Positions 1-6,446 of a stretch of 11,904 nt of DNA are shown here, in pieces. The notes beneath the pieces were generated by a model. It was not told the origin of the DNA, ran no database searches, and worked only from the letters and a program-made list of their open reading frames with translations. This DNA is from an uncultured Cloacibacillus sp. (GTDB lineage Bacteria > Synergistota > Synergistia > Synergistales > Synergistaceae). Each line of letters opens with the position of its first letter. Position 1 is the stretch's first letter. The DNA lies in the NCBI GenBank assembly GCA_900544635.1, contig UQVV01000035.1, forward strand, positions 1 through 11,904, in the 5' to 3' direction. The translations under genes were made by a program, and so were the position numbers.

Positions 1-247
1 CCGGCAGCGGGCCTCGGCTGTGGTTGTCGAGCGTGTTGCCGGCTATTTTGTCTCCGAGGCCGAGCGCTATGAAGAGCTCTGTGCAGTTCGGCCCGAGCGT
101 CAGAACGCGCTGCGGCGTCTCCGTCACTGTCACTTTGCGTCCGTAGTTGTCCACTGTGACCGGCGCGGCGTCCGAGGCGCCCGCGCCCTGCTGCGCGGCG
201 AAGGTTAGGGCGAGCGCCGCAAGCGCGGCGAAAATTTGCTTTTTCAT
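1..247 (-). CDS. ABC transporter substrate-binding protein, FecB/BtuF type (partial)
   Basis: This is the N-terminal 82 residues of a periplasmic binding protein; the rest lies beyond the window start. The protein begins MKKQIFAALAALALTFAA, a basic start followed by a hydrophobic stretch, which is a typical signal peptide. It continues with VTVDNYGRKVTVTETPQRVL and then LGPNCTELFIALGLGDKIAG, the characteristic opening of the TroA-like fold in siderophore, heme and cobalamin binding proteins. ATG codons at 250 and 247 are both possible; 247 is preferred because GGAGG at 256-260 then sits 8 nt away. It lies 24 nt downstream of the ATPase stop and is the third gene of the importer operon. The ligand cannot be told from this fragment. 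Confidence 0.85.
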   Translation of the reverse strand, partial: MKKQIFAALAALALTFAAQQGAGASDAAPVTVDNYGRKVTVTETPQRVLTLGPNCTELFIALGLGDKIAGNTLDNHSRGPLP

Positions 248-255
248 CATATATT

Positions 256-260
256 CCTCC
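256..260 (-). promoter_or_regulatory. Ribosome binding site of the substrate-binding protein
   Basis: The minus strand reads GGAGG here, 8 nt before ATG 247 and 5 nt before ATG 250. It decides in favour of 247 and shows the strong Shine-Dalgarno use typical of the left part of the window. Confidence 0.7.
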
Positions 261-271
261 GTTTCGGAAAT

Positions 272-1060
272 TTATATACTTTTGTCGAGCGCCCATTCGG
301 GCAGATATGTCACGGCGGGCCTGTGCGTCGCCGGGTGAAGCTCCGCTTCGGCCGTCACGCCGTAGACTTCGCGTATCAGCGCGGGCGTCAGCAGCTCCGC
401 AGGCGTCCCCTCGCGGAACACGCTCCCCGCCTTCATCACATAGAGCCTGTCGCAGTAAAGCGACGCCATGTTGAGGTCGTGTATCGCGGCGATGACCGTG
501 AGGTTCAGCCGCTTTATGAAGTCGAAGATATCGAGCTGGCAGCTCACGTCTAGATGGTTGGTCGGCTCGTCGAGTATCAGGAAGTCTGTCTCCTGCGCTA
601 TCGCGCGCGCTATGAGGACGCGCTGCTTCTCGCCGCCAGATAGGCACGAATAGCGGCGGTGCGCCTCGTCAGCCATGCCGACGTGTTCCAGCGCGTGTGC
701 GATGATGCGTTCGTCCTCGGCGGTGTCTCTGTCGAAAAATCTCTTGTGCGGGCTGCGTCCCATCGCGACTATGTCATGGACGCTGAACTCGAAGAGCACG
801 TCGTTCTCCTGCCCGACGACCGCCGTGCGCCGCGCCGTCTCGCGGTAGCTCAGCCTTGAAACGTCCTCGCCGTCGAAGAGGATAGTCCCGCGCTGCGGCT
901 TTATCGCGCGGTAGAGGCATTTCAGCAGCGTCGACTTGCCGCTGCCGTTCGGCCCGATGATTCCGACGAACTCGCCGCGCTCCGCATGGAGCGAAACGTC
1001 CTCGACCGCCTGGCCGCGCCCGTAGGAGTAGCATAGGCCGCGAGCCTCGACGCGCCTCAT
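272..1060 (-). CDS. ABC importer ATP-binding protein, FecE/BtuD/HmuV family
   Basis: This 262-residue ATPase powers the importer encoded with its neighbours. All nucleotide-binding motifs are present: Walker A GPNGSGKST at residues 36-44, Q-loop glutamine near 84, signature LSGGEKQR at 140-147, Walker B LILDEP at 161-166, D-loop NHLD at 168-171 and switch histidine 194 in AAIHDLN. Length and motif spacing fit the iron-siderophore/heme/cobalamin ATPases. The frame is open to 1096, but ATG 1060 is chosen because its ATGA overlaps the permease stop codon, a usual sign of translational coupling, and because MRRVEARGLCYSYG is a normal family start. The substrate (ferric siderophore, heme or corrinoid) cannot be settled from the ATPase. 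Confidence 0.93.
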   Translation of the reverse strand: MRRVEARGLCYSYGRGQAVEDVSLHAERGEFVGIIGPNGSGKSTLLKCLYRAIKPQRGTILFDGEDVSRLSYRETARRTAVVGQENDVLFEFSVHDIVAMGRSPHKRFFDRDTAEDERIIAHALEHVGMADEAHRRYSCLSGGEKQRVLIARAIAQETDFLILDEPTNHLDVSCQLDIFDFIKRLNLTVIAAIHDLNMASLYCDRLYVMKAGSVFREGTPAELLTPALIREVYGVTAEAELHPATHRPAVTYLPEWALDKSI

Positions 1061-2124
1061 CTCGCGCGCCCTCCGCCGCGCCGCTTCAGCATCCATATAA
1101 AGACGGGGCCTCCGGCGACCGCCGTCAGTATGCCGACCGGCAGCTCCTCGGGCGCGATGACCATGCGCGCCGCGACGTCCGTCCAGACGACGAGCACGCC
1201 GCCGAGCAGCGCCGCGACGGGCAGCACCTTTTTATGGTCCGAGCCGACCAAGAGCCGCGTGAAATGCGGCACCATGAGGCCGACGAAGCCTATCGTACCG
1301 CTGACCGCAATCGTAGTCCCCGCCATCAGCGATGCGAGCAGCACGAGCAGCTTGTGCGTCCGCCGGACGTCGACGCCGAGCGTCGCGGCGCTCTCCTCGC
1401 CGAGCAGCAGCAGGTTCAGCGCCCTGTGGTTCAGCATCAGCGCCGCCATGCAGAGGACGAGCACCGCGAAGGGCAGCGTCAGATAGCTCCAGCGCGCGCC
1501 CGCGAGGCTGCCCGCCATCCAGAAAGAGGCGTTGTGCAGGCCGAGCGCGTTCGGCGCGCTGAGCGTTATGATGCGCGTCACGCCGTCCATAATCATCGCG
1601 ACCGCGACTCCAGAAAGCAGAAGCTGCGGAATGTTGATACGTCCGTTGACGCGTGAGAGCGCGTAGACCGCCGTTATCGTCGCGGCCGAGCCGAGGAAGG
1701 CGCTTATCGAAAGCGAATACGCGCCGAGGAACGAAAAAACGCCGAAGAGCATCCCGAGCGTCGCCGCGGCGGCCGCGCCCGACGAAACGCCCAGAATGAA
1801 CGGGTCGGCGAGGTGGTTGCGCACCAGCGCCTGCATCGTCACGCCCGTCACGGCGAGCGACGCGCCGACCGTCATTCCGAGCAGCACGCGCGGCAGCCGC
1901 AGGCTCACGACGATGCGCTCGTCGACGGCGCGCCACGAATGTTCTATAAAATCCCCGGCGAAGGGCAGACGCGAGGCGAGTATCCTCAGCGTATCGCCGG
2001 GCGAGACCGACACGGGGCCGAGCCCCGCGGCCAGCACGGCGGACAGAACCGCCGCCGCGGCGAGAACCGCGAGCAGCAGCGGCACCGCGCGCCCGTCTAT
2101 CAGAAAGCTTTTTCCGTCGTCCAT
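1057..2124 (-). CDS. ABC importer permease, FecCD/BtuC family
   Basis: This 355-residue polytopic inner-membrane protein forms the translocation channel of the importer. Hydrophobic segments follow one another throughout. Family signatures include SLRLPRVLLGMTVGASLAVT, then MQALVRNHLADPFILGVSSG near residues 100-120, GTIGFVGLMVPHFTRLLVG (the cytoplasmic loop that contacts the ATPase) and ELPVGILTAVAGGPVFIW near the end. The frame extends to a GTG at 2172, but that would put the start within the leader terminator. ATG 2124, preceded by GGAAAGGCGG, gives the usual family N-terminus. It is the first gene of the operon permease-ATPase-binding protein, and a single permease suggests a homodimer. 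Expression is probably controlled by the upstream leader. Confidence 0.93.
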   Translation of the reverse strand: MDDGKSFLIDGRAVPLLLAVLAAAAVLSAVLAAGLGPVSVSPGDTLRILASRLPFAGDFIEHSWRAVDERIVVSLRLPRVLLGMTVGASLAVTGVTMQALVRNHLADPFILGVSSGAAAAATLGMLFGVFSFLGAYSLSISAFLGSAATITAVYALSRVNGRINIPQLLLSGVAVAMIMDGVTRIITLSAPNALGLHNASFWMAGSLAGARWSYLTLPFAVLVLCMAALMLNHRALNLLLLGEESAATLGVDVRRTHKLLVLLASLMAGTTIAVSGTIGFVGLMVPHFTRLLVGSDHKKVLPVAALLGGVLVVWTDVAARMVIAPEELPVGILTAVAGGPVFIWMLKRRGGGRAR

Positions 2125-2310
2125 ATTTACCGCCTTTCCGCAAATCCGGCCCGCGCCGGACAAAAAAATCACGAAGACCTCTTCGAGAGAAAATCAGAGA
2201 CCTTCGTGATCCGTTCTTACTTTTTTCGTAAAGCTCACGCGTTTCGCGACTGCCGGACGGATGCCCCGCCCTCCCGCGCCTTCGTGGCGCGGAGATGTTT
2301 TCGCGAACGC
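2125..2310 (-). promoter_or_regulatory. Structured 5' leader of the ABC importer operon, possible riboswitch
   Basis: From the predicted start near 2310 to the permease ATG there are about 185 nt without an ORF. In transcript order the leader holds a 7-bp GC stem CCGCGCC/GGCGCGG (2286-2292 with 2274-2280, extended by a bulged CTC/GAG), a short hairpin around TTAC/GTAA (2216-2233), and the terminator at 2161-2210. The segment ATCCGT (2257-2262) can pair with ACGGAT (2209-2214), which includes two bases of the terminator stem, so an alternative fold is possible. I looked for the cobalamin riboswitch B12 box (GCCACTG) and did not find it. No known riboswitch class was recognised. Confidence 0.45.
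2161..2210 (-). terminator. Intrinsic terminator within the importer leader (candidate attenuator)
   Basis: On the minus strand, ATCACGAAG (2202-2210) pairs with CTTCGTGAT (2168-2176). After a 2x2 internal mismatch, CTCT pairs with AGAG (2196-2199 with 2179-2182). A run of seven T follows at once. The stem ends about 44 nt before the permease ATG and lies downstream of the operon promoter, so it would stop transcription before the first gene unless relieved. That position is what makes attenuation likely rather than simple termination. Confidence 0.7.
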
Positions 2311-2316
2311 GAGTCA

Positions 2317-2345
2317 AAAATAGCGCACGCCGCCTCATTTGTCAA
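2317..2345 (-). promoter_or_regulatory. Sigma70-type promoter of the ABC importer operon
   Basis: The minus strand carries TTGACA (2340-2345), a 17-nt spacer and TATTTT (2317-2322). The -35 box is perfect and the -10 box matches 4 of 6. Transcription would start near 2310. It lies downstream of the terminator of the preceding gene and upstream of the leader attenuator. Confidence 0.6.
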
Positions 2346-2374
2346 CGCGGCGCGGAACGCGCGCCCGCGCCGCG
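2346..2374. repeat. Perfect 10-bp inverted repeat next to the -35 box
   Basis: CGCGGCGCGG (2346-2355) is followed after 9 nt by CCGCGCCGCG (2365-2374). The repeat abuts the -35 hexamer at 2340-2345. It could be an operator for a dimeric regulator or an RNA hairpin in a transcript from a weaker upstream promoter. On the plus strand CTTTT follows, but no plus-strand gene needs a terminator here. Confidence 0.4.
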
Positions 2375-2387
2375 CTTTTACGGAAGA

Positions 2388-2418
2388 ATCATAACGCATG
2401 GAGCGGGCTCGAAGTCAA
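2388..2418 (-). promoter_or_regulatory. Possible second, upstream promoter for the importer operon
   Basis: The minus strand shows TTGACT (2413-2418) and TATGAT (2388-2393), each 5 of 6 to consensus, but with a long 19-nt spacer. It would place the 10-bp inverted repeat inside the transcript. It is weaker than the promoter at 2317-2345. Confidence 0.25.
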
Positions 2419-2448
2419 CGGCGCGCTGCGCGAACGTGCGGAGGCACG

Positions 2449-2483
2449 AAAAAACGCCGCCCCGCGCCTATGCGGAGCGGCGT
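2449..2483 (-). terminator. Intrinsic terminator after the CNNM/CorC-type gene
   Basis: On the minus strand ACGCCGC (2477-2483) pairs with GCGGCGT (2454-2460). Four more inner pairs follow after one mismatch, with a 6-nt loop, and six T end the element. It begins 35 nt after the stop codon at 2519 and separates this gene from the importer operon. Confidence 0.85.
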
Positions 2484-2518
2484 GAATTTACTGCCGCGTC
2501 GTAATCGCCGCGCGCGCC

Positions 2519-3868
2519 CTAGCAGGGCTCGCCGCCGACCTCTTCGTCCTTCTCGTTCTCCTTCATCACGGAGACGGAGGCCTTCTCTATTCTGTGGTCG
2601 ACGATATCGGTGACGTTGATGGCCAGGTTCTCGGCCTCTATCTCGAAAGTCGTGCCGTCGTCGGGGACGGAGCCGTAGTTCGCGAAGACGAAGCCGCCGA
2701 AGGTGTCGTACTCGTCCACCGGAAGCGTCACGCCGAGCTCCTCCGCCACCTCTTCGAGCGGCGCGCTGCCCTTAATCTCCCACTTGTTCTCGTCTACCTT
2801 TTCAATCTCCGGCGTCTCCTGCGGCTGCGCGTTCTCGTCGTCGAGGTCGCCGACGAGCTGCTCGAGCAGGTCGTTCATCGTCACGATGCCGGCCATGCCG
2901 CCCTGCTCATCGAGCACTATCGCGAAATGGTCGCGCGTCTGCTTCATGCGCTTGAAGAGCACGTCCGCGCGGACGCCTTCCGGCACGAAGCAGGGCGGGA
3001 CTACTGCACTCTTCATGACGTTCTCGCGCGTCTTGTCGCGCAGGCGGAAATACTCCTTCGCCTTCAGCACGCCGATGACGTTGTCGACGCTCTCGTCGCA
3101 TATCGGGTAGTTCGAGAAGCGCGTCTCGTTTATCGTCTTCTTCCACGCTTCGGCGCTGTCCTCCATCCAGAGCATAGCCACGTCGCGGCGGTGCGTCGCG
3201 AACTCGCCTACGGGCAGGTCGTCGAACTCGAAGATGTTCTGAATCATCTCTTTGTCCTCTTCGTCTATCGTGCCGCTGCGGCTGCCCGCGTCGACCATGA
3301 GGCGGATGTCCTCCTCGCCGACCTCTTCGTCGTCGGCCTTCGGGTCGATGCCGATGAGGCGCAGCACGCCGTTCGTCGAGACGGTGAGCAGCCAGACGAG
3401 CGGGGCGCAGAGCTTCGCGATGAAGGAAATCATCGTCGACATCGCGAGCGCGAGCTGCTCCGCCTTCTTCATCGCGACGCGCTTGGGCACGAGCTCGCCG
3501 AAGATGAGCGTGATGTAGGAAAGAATGAGCGTGATTATGACGACCGAGATAGTGCCGAGCGTCTTCTCTGGAAGCGGCACGCCGAGCGCGACGAAGACCG
3601 CGACGAGGCGGCTCGAGAAGTTGTCCGCGGCGAAGGCGCTCGCGAGGAAGCCCGACAGCGTTATCGCGACCTGTATCGTCGCGAGGAAGGTCGCGGGGTT
3701 GTCCGTGAGCTTCTTGAGCCTTCCCGCGCGCGCGTCGCCCTGCGCCGTGAGCTGGTCGAGCTTAGCGCCGTTGACCGAGATGACCGCTATCTCCGCGCAC
3801 GCGAAAATCGCGTTCGAGATGATGAGCACTACCTGCAAAATGATCTGCCACAATATGCTTTCTTCCAA
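2519..3868 (-). CDS. CNNM/CorC-type membrane protein (DUF21, CBS pair, CorC_HlyC domain)
   Basis: This 449-residue protein has the full architecture of bacterial CNNM-family transporters, often annotated as hemolysin family. The DUF21 membrane domain spans about residues 1-185, with four hydrophobic stretches and the conserved FGELVPKRVAMKKAE. A CBS pair follows at about 205-340, with YPICDESVDNVIGVL and DHFAIVLDEQGGMAGIVT. A C-terminal transporter-associated domain spans about 360-435, with VDEYDTFGGFVFANYG. Related proteins are linked to magnesium or cobalt export, with CBS domains sensing nucleotides, so divalent metal homeostasis is an inference. The start is a TTG with GGAGG at 3876-3880, 7 nt away. 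It appears monocistronic, with a terminator in its leader and another after its stop. Confidence 0.92.
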   Translation of the reverse strand: MEESILWQIILQVVLIISNAIFACAEIAVISVNGAKLDQLTAQGDARAGRLKKLTDNPATFLATIQVAITLSGFLASAFAADNFSSRLVAVFVALGVPLPEKTLGTISVVIITLILSYITLIFGELVPKRVAMKKAEQLALAMSTMISFIAKLCAPLVWLLTVSTNGVLRLIGIDPKADDEEVGEEDIRLMVDAGSRSGTIDEEDKEMIQNIFEFDDLPVGEFATHRRDVAMLWMEDSAEAWKKTINETRFSNYPICDESVDNVIGVLKAKEYFRLRDKTRENVMKSAVVPPCFVPEGVRADVLFKRMKQTRDHFAIVLDEQGGMAGIVTMNDLLEQLVGDLDDENAQPQETPEIEKVDENKWEIKGSAPLEEVAEELGVTLPVDEYDTFGGFVFANYGSVPDDGTTFEIEAENLAINVTDIVDHRIEKASVSVMKENEKDEEVGGEPC

Positions 3869-3875
3869 GATGATT

Positions 3876-3880
3876 CCTCC
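3876..3880 (-). promoter_or_regulatory. Ribosome binding site supporting a TTG start
   Basis: GGAGG on the minus strand lies 7 nt before TTG 3868. No ATG in frame lies close enough to use it, so this site decides the unusual start codon. Confidence 0.7.
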
Positions 3881-3909
3881 CAGATTTCAAACCGCTCTGC
3901 GCGGCGGAT

Positions 3910-3967
3910 AAAAAAACAAAAAAAGGGACAGGCCCCTACCATAGAAATGCAGGTACAGGCTTGTCCC
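3910..3967 (-). terminator. Intrinsic terminator in the leader of the CNNM/CorC-type gene (candidate attenuator)
   Basis: On the minus strand a 16-nt arm (3952-3967, beginning GGGACAAGCC) pairs with the arm at 3925-3940 at 13 of 16 positions across an 11-nt loop. It is followed by seven T, one G and about seven more T. Only about 30 nt separate the T-run from the ribosome binding site, which leaves no room for a promoter in between. Either it is the 3' terminator of the phosphatase gene with read-through, or it is an attenuator fed by the promoter at 4076-4104. Confidence 0.75.
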
Positions 3968-4075
3968 GTCTTCGCGTATTTATCGTTATTGGTTGTTCAC
4001 ATGATCGGCTGCTGTCAGAGCAACTGTCCGCGTCGTCCATACGGCGTATTCTTCCCCTTTGTAAAAACTTCCCCT

Positions 4076-4104
4076 ATTGTAGGATAAAATCTGATTTTTG
4101 TATA
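4076..4104 (-). promoter_or_regulatory. Promoter of the CNNM/CorC-type gene
   Basis: The minus strand shows TATACA (4099-4104; 4 of 6 to the -35), a 17-nt spacer and TACAAT (4076-4081; 5 of 6 to the -10), in an unusually AT-rich patch for this genome. It lies just downstream of the phosphatase stop codon. Confidence 0.5.
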
Positions 4105-4129
4105 TACGGCGAAAAATACTGATTCTTCG

Positions 4130-4738
4130 TCAGCCCAGCGGCGCGAAGAGGAATTTCGGAAGCTTCTCGCAGCTCAGCGCGCGCCCGTCCGCGCCGCACT
4201 CGAGCGCGTAGACGCCGCCGTTCGGTATCTTCCAGTCCCAGTGGCCGACCGCGGGGTCGGCGAAGCGGTGCAGCGCCGCGCGCATGACGTCGCCGTGCAT
4301 CACCGCGGCCGCGCTCTCGGCCCCGCGTTCGCGGCAGATTTCCAAAATCCGCAGGAAGCCCCGCTCCGCGCGGCGGCGGAAATCTCCGAAGCTCTCGCCC
4401 TTCCACGGCGGCGTCTCCTCGGGCTTTCCTATCCACGCGAAATAGTTCGGGTCGTCGTCGAGGCTCGTGTACGGCACGCCGGCGAGCTCGCCCATGTCGC
4501 ATTCCGCGAGCTCCGCAAGCTCGAAGTCCGCGGCGCGGCCGTAGATAATCTCCATCGATTCGGTGCAGCGGCGCAGAGGCGAGGAAAAGTACAAATCGCA
4601 CCTCGGGTAGTCGTAGCGCGCGCATATCGCGCGCAGCGCGGCGGCCCCCTCGTCCGAAAGTCCGGCGTTCGTCTGTCCCGTCCAGACCTTCATGGAGTTC
4701 GCCGTCGATTGGGCGTGGCGTATCATATATATCCTCAT
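4130..4738 (-). CDS. Histidine phosphatase family protein (phosphoglycerate mutase-like)
   Basis: This 202-residue cytoplasmic protein belongs to the histidine phosphatase superfamily. Near the N-terminus MRIYMIRHAQST contains the catalytic RH motif, with alanine in place of the usual glycine. FSSPLRRCTES supplies the second phosphate-binding arginine, and AAVMHGDVMRAAL carries the second catalytic histidine. The family includes cofactor-dependent phosphoglycerate mutase, alpha-ribazole phosphatase (CobC) and broad phosphatases. The length fits a small CobC-like or general phosphatase better than glycolytic mutase, but the substrate is not determined. ATG 4738 is chosen because GGAGG is then 7 nt away; from ATG 4744 it would be only 1 nt away. 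The gene is divergent from the metallo-hydrolase and has its own promoter. Confidence 0.85.
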   Translation of the reverse strand: MRIYMIRHAQSTANSMKVWTGQTNAGLSDEGAAALRAICARYDYPRCDLYFSSPLRRCTESMEIIYGRAADFELAELAECDMGELAGVPYTSLDDDPNYFAWIGKPEETPPWKGESFGDFRRRAERGFLRILEICRERGAESAAAVMHGDVMRAALHRFADPAVGHWDWKIPNGGVYALECGADGRALSCEKLPKFLFAPLG

Positions 4739-4784
4739 CGTCATACCTCCGTGCCGCCCCCGCGGACCGCGCGGAAGCCCTAAA

Positions 4785-4813
4785 ATCATAGCGCCCGCCG
4801 CCGCCTTTGTCTA
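4785..4813 (-). promoter_or_regulatory. Promoter of the histidine phosphatase gene
   Basis: The minus strand reads TAGACA (4808-4813), 17 nt, TATGAT (4785-4790). Both hexamers match 5 of 6 with ideal spacing. The predicted start gives a 5' UTR of about 40 nt containing the GGAGG site. Confidence 0.65.
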
Positions 4814-4859
4814 TCTCGCGGCGCGCGCGGCTGTTAAAATAGCCTCGGGGTGATTCTGT

Positions 4860-5687
4860 ATGTTGAAGATAAGCGTGCTCGTAGACAACAACGCGCTGAT
4901 CGGGCGCTATTTTCTCGCGGAGCCGGGCTTCTCGCTCTGGATTGAGTGCGGCGGCAGAAAGATACTCTTCGACGCCGGGTTCTCGGGGATTTTCCTGCGC
5001 AACGCGCGGCTGATGAATATCGACGCCGCCGCGCCCGACGCGGTCGTGCTTTCGCACGGACACAGCGACCATACGTGGGGGCTTTCCGCACTGATTCGCG
5101 AAAGGACGGCGCGCGCCATGAGGGACAAGCCAGCGCTCGTCTGCCATCCCGGCGCGCTCGCGCGAAAGAAGCTGCGCGGCGCTGACGCGGGGATGATAAT
5201 CGCGCCCGACGAAGTCCTCGGAAGTTTCTTCGATCTGCGTCCGATGCGCGAAGCCGCCGAGATAGCGGAAAATTTGTACTGGCTCGGCGAGATCGAGCCG
5301 CGCGTCACGCCGCGAGCGACTCTCGGCGAAGCGATGGACGAGGGCGGCGAGTGGCGGCCCGACGGCTGCTTCGACGACTCGGCGCTCGTCTACGACGGCG
5401 CTGACGGCCTCGTGATAATCACGGGCTGCTCGCACTCCGGGATATGCAACATCGTCGAGCAGGCGAAGCGCGCGACGGGGCGCGAAAGGATAGCCGACGT
5501 CATAGGCGGCTTCCATCTGCGCAGCGGCTCGGAAGAAGAAATGCGGCCCGTCCTCTCCTATTTCGAGAAGGCCGCGCCGCATAACGTACACGCCTGTCAC
5601 TGCACCTGCTTCGCCGCGCGCGCCGCGCTGGCTGCGAAGTTTGAGACGGACGAGCTCGGCGTGAGCTCCGTCTTTGAATTTAAGTAG
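4860..5687 (+). CDS. MBL-fold metallo-hydrolase (COG1237-like)
   Basis: This 275-residue metallo-beta-lactamase-fold enzyme has the metal-binding motif HGHSDH at residues 66-71, preceded by FDAGFSG. A later GCSHSGICNIV provides another conserved histidine, and IGGFHLRSG lies near the C-terminus. The pattern matches the family often named after 7,8-dihydropterin-6-methyl-4-(beta-D-ribofuranosyl)-aminobenzene-5'-phosphate synthase. Most bacterial members have no proven substrate, so a hydrolase with two metal ions is all that can be stated. The start ATG follows GGGGTGAT at 7 nt. TGTTAAAAT at 4832-4840 resembles an extended -10 but would leave a very short leader. The gene is convergent with the corrinoid operon; its stop lies 9 nt from the next stop. 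Confidence 0.85.
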   Translation: MLKISVLVDNNALIGRYFLAEPGFSLWIECGGRKILFDAGFSGIFLRNARLMNIDAAAPDAVVLSHGHSDHTWGLSALIRERTARAMRDKPALVCHPGALARKKLRGADAGMIIAPDEVLGSFFDLRPMREAAEIAENLYWLGEIEPRVTPRATLGEAMDEGGEWRPDGCFDDSALVYDGADGLVIITGCSHSGICNIVEQAKRATGRERIADVIGGFHLRSGSEEEMRPVLSYFEKAAPHNVHACHCTCFAARAALAAKFETDELGVSSVFEFK

Positions 5688-5696
5688 CCGCGCGCG

Positions 5697-6434
5697 TTAC
5701 AGCTCCGCCTGCATGTGGCAGCCGCCGAGCTGATAGTAGAGGCACTTTTTGCCAGCGCAGGGCTTGCAGGGCTCCGATTTGAAGACGGCCTCGTGCTCCG
5801 CCGAGCCGAGCGCGACGAAGGAGCATTGCGATTTTCTCGGGCGCAGCAGCGAAAGGCCGCTCGCGCCCACGCCTATAATCTTTTCCGTCTCGCCGAGGGT
5901 CACGACCTTCTCCATGAGGTCCTGCCTCATGCTGCCCATGCCGGGGTAAAATTCGCCGTTGACGAATTTCCCGAGCTTCGCGGCTGGGTTTTCCTTGACC
6001 CAGCGGTCGAGCGCCGCGTGCATGTCGTATAGCGCGACGGAGCCCGCGACGTCGAGCAGGAAGCCCGTCATGAGGCTGCCGCGCGAGTTCATCAGCTCGG
6101 TGCATTCGCGCTCAAGCTCCGGCCCCGTCGTCCAGACGGTCATGACGACCTCGCTGACGGAGTCGTTGACGCGCAGAAGCTCCGCGCCGAAGTTCTCCTC
6201 CGCGACGGCTACAGGCATCGTCACGACGCGCGCCGCGGGATTGAAGAGCTTTTCGAAGCCCTCCTCCTCCCAGTAGGCGGCGAACTTGTCGAACTGCTTT
6301 TTGTGGCGCTCGCCCATCTCGTCGTAGAATTTTTCGAGCGCCGCGAGGTTCACGCCGACGGGCGCGCTCTCATGCTCTTCCACGCGCAAGAGCGCGCCGT
6401 ATTCGGAATAATATATCTTTATCTTCTTTTCCAT
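5697..6434 (-). CDS. Vitamin B12-dependent methionine synthase activation domain-like protein
   Basis: This 245-residue protein resembles stand-alone versions of the MetH activation domain. The best evidence is the segment FYPGMGSMRQDLMEKVVTLG followed by TEKIIGVGASGLSLLRPRKS, which parallels the PGY...LL...IGV...ES..M.P..S pattern of that domain. In MetH the domain takes part in reductive reactivation of the cob(II)alamin form using S-adenosylmethionine. The C-terminus adds four cysteines (C223, C226, C231, C239; CX2CX4CX7C) that could hold an iron-sulfur cluster. It is the last gene of a minus-strand operon, 12 nt after the corrinoid activase, which supports a role in corrinoid maintenance. 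The family call rests on motif similarity only. Confidence 0.6.
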   Translation of the reverse strand: MEKKIKIYYSEYGALLRVEEHESAPVGVNLAALEKFYDEMGERHKKQFDKFAAYWEEEGFEKLFNPAARVVTMPVAVAEENFGAELLRVNDSVSEVVMTVWTTGPELERECTELMNSRGSLMTGFLLDVAGSVALYDMHAALDRWVKENPAAKLGKFVNGEFYPGMGSMRQDLMEKVVTLGETEKIIGVGASGLSLLRPRKSQCSFVALGSAEHEAVFKSEPCKPCAGKKCLYYQLGGCHMQAEL

Positions 6435-6446
6435 GCCGTCAGTCCG

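Larger units (their letters stand above)
3869..4069 (-). promoter_or_regulatory. About 200-nt leader of the CNNM/CorC-type gene, possible riboswitch
   Basis: Between the predicted start near 4069 and TTG 3868 there is no credible ORF on the minus strand. The transcript would carry AGGGGAAG twice near its 5' end, small hairpins (AUAC/GUAU around 4039-4049, UGCU/AGCA around 4008-4022) and then the strong terminator. Metal-responsive riboswitches commonly control metal transporter genes, but I could not match this leader to the M-box, yybP-ykoY or NiCo consensus by eye. It is called on architecture alone. Confidence 0.4.

Noticed and set aside
1061..1096. Upstream start of the ABC ATPase at 1096
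   Set aside because: It would overlap the permease by 40 nt and add an arginine-rich tail; ATG 1060 gives the ATGA overlap and normal family start.
2125..2310. Cobalamin riboswitch before the importer operon
   Set aside because: No GCCACTG B12 box or the usual core was found; GCCAC in the GC hairpin is not followed by TG. The leader is kept as an unclassified attenuator.
1232..2338. 368-codon minus-strand frame overlapping the permease
   Set aside because: Arginine-rich out-of-frame translation of the permease gene.
2594..4087. 497-codon open frame on the plus strand
   Set aside because: It is antisense to the CNNM/CorC-type gene, is full of R, D, E and H as expected of a shadow frame in GC-rich DNA, and has no domain.
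4832..4840. Extended -10 promoter TGTTAAAAT for the metallo-hydrolase gene
   Set aside because: The start would fall on the ribosome binding site and there is no acceptable -35 box, so it is mentioned only under the gene.
4074..5600. 508-codon open frame on the minus strand
   Set aside because: It overlaps the metallo-hydrolase on the other strand and the phosphatase in another frame; composition is arginine-rich shadow coding with no recognisable domain.
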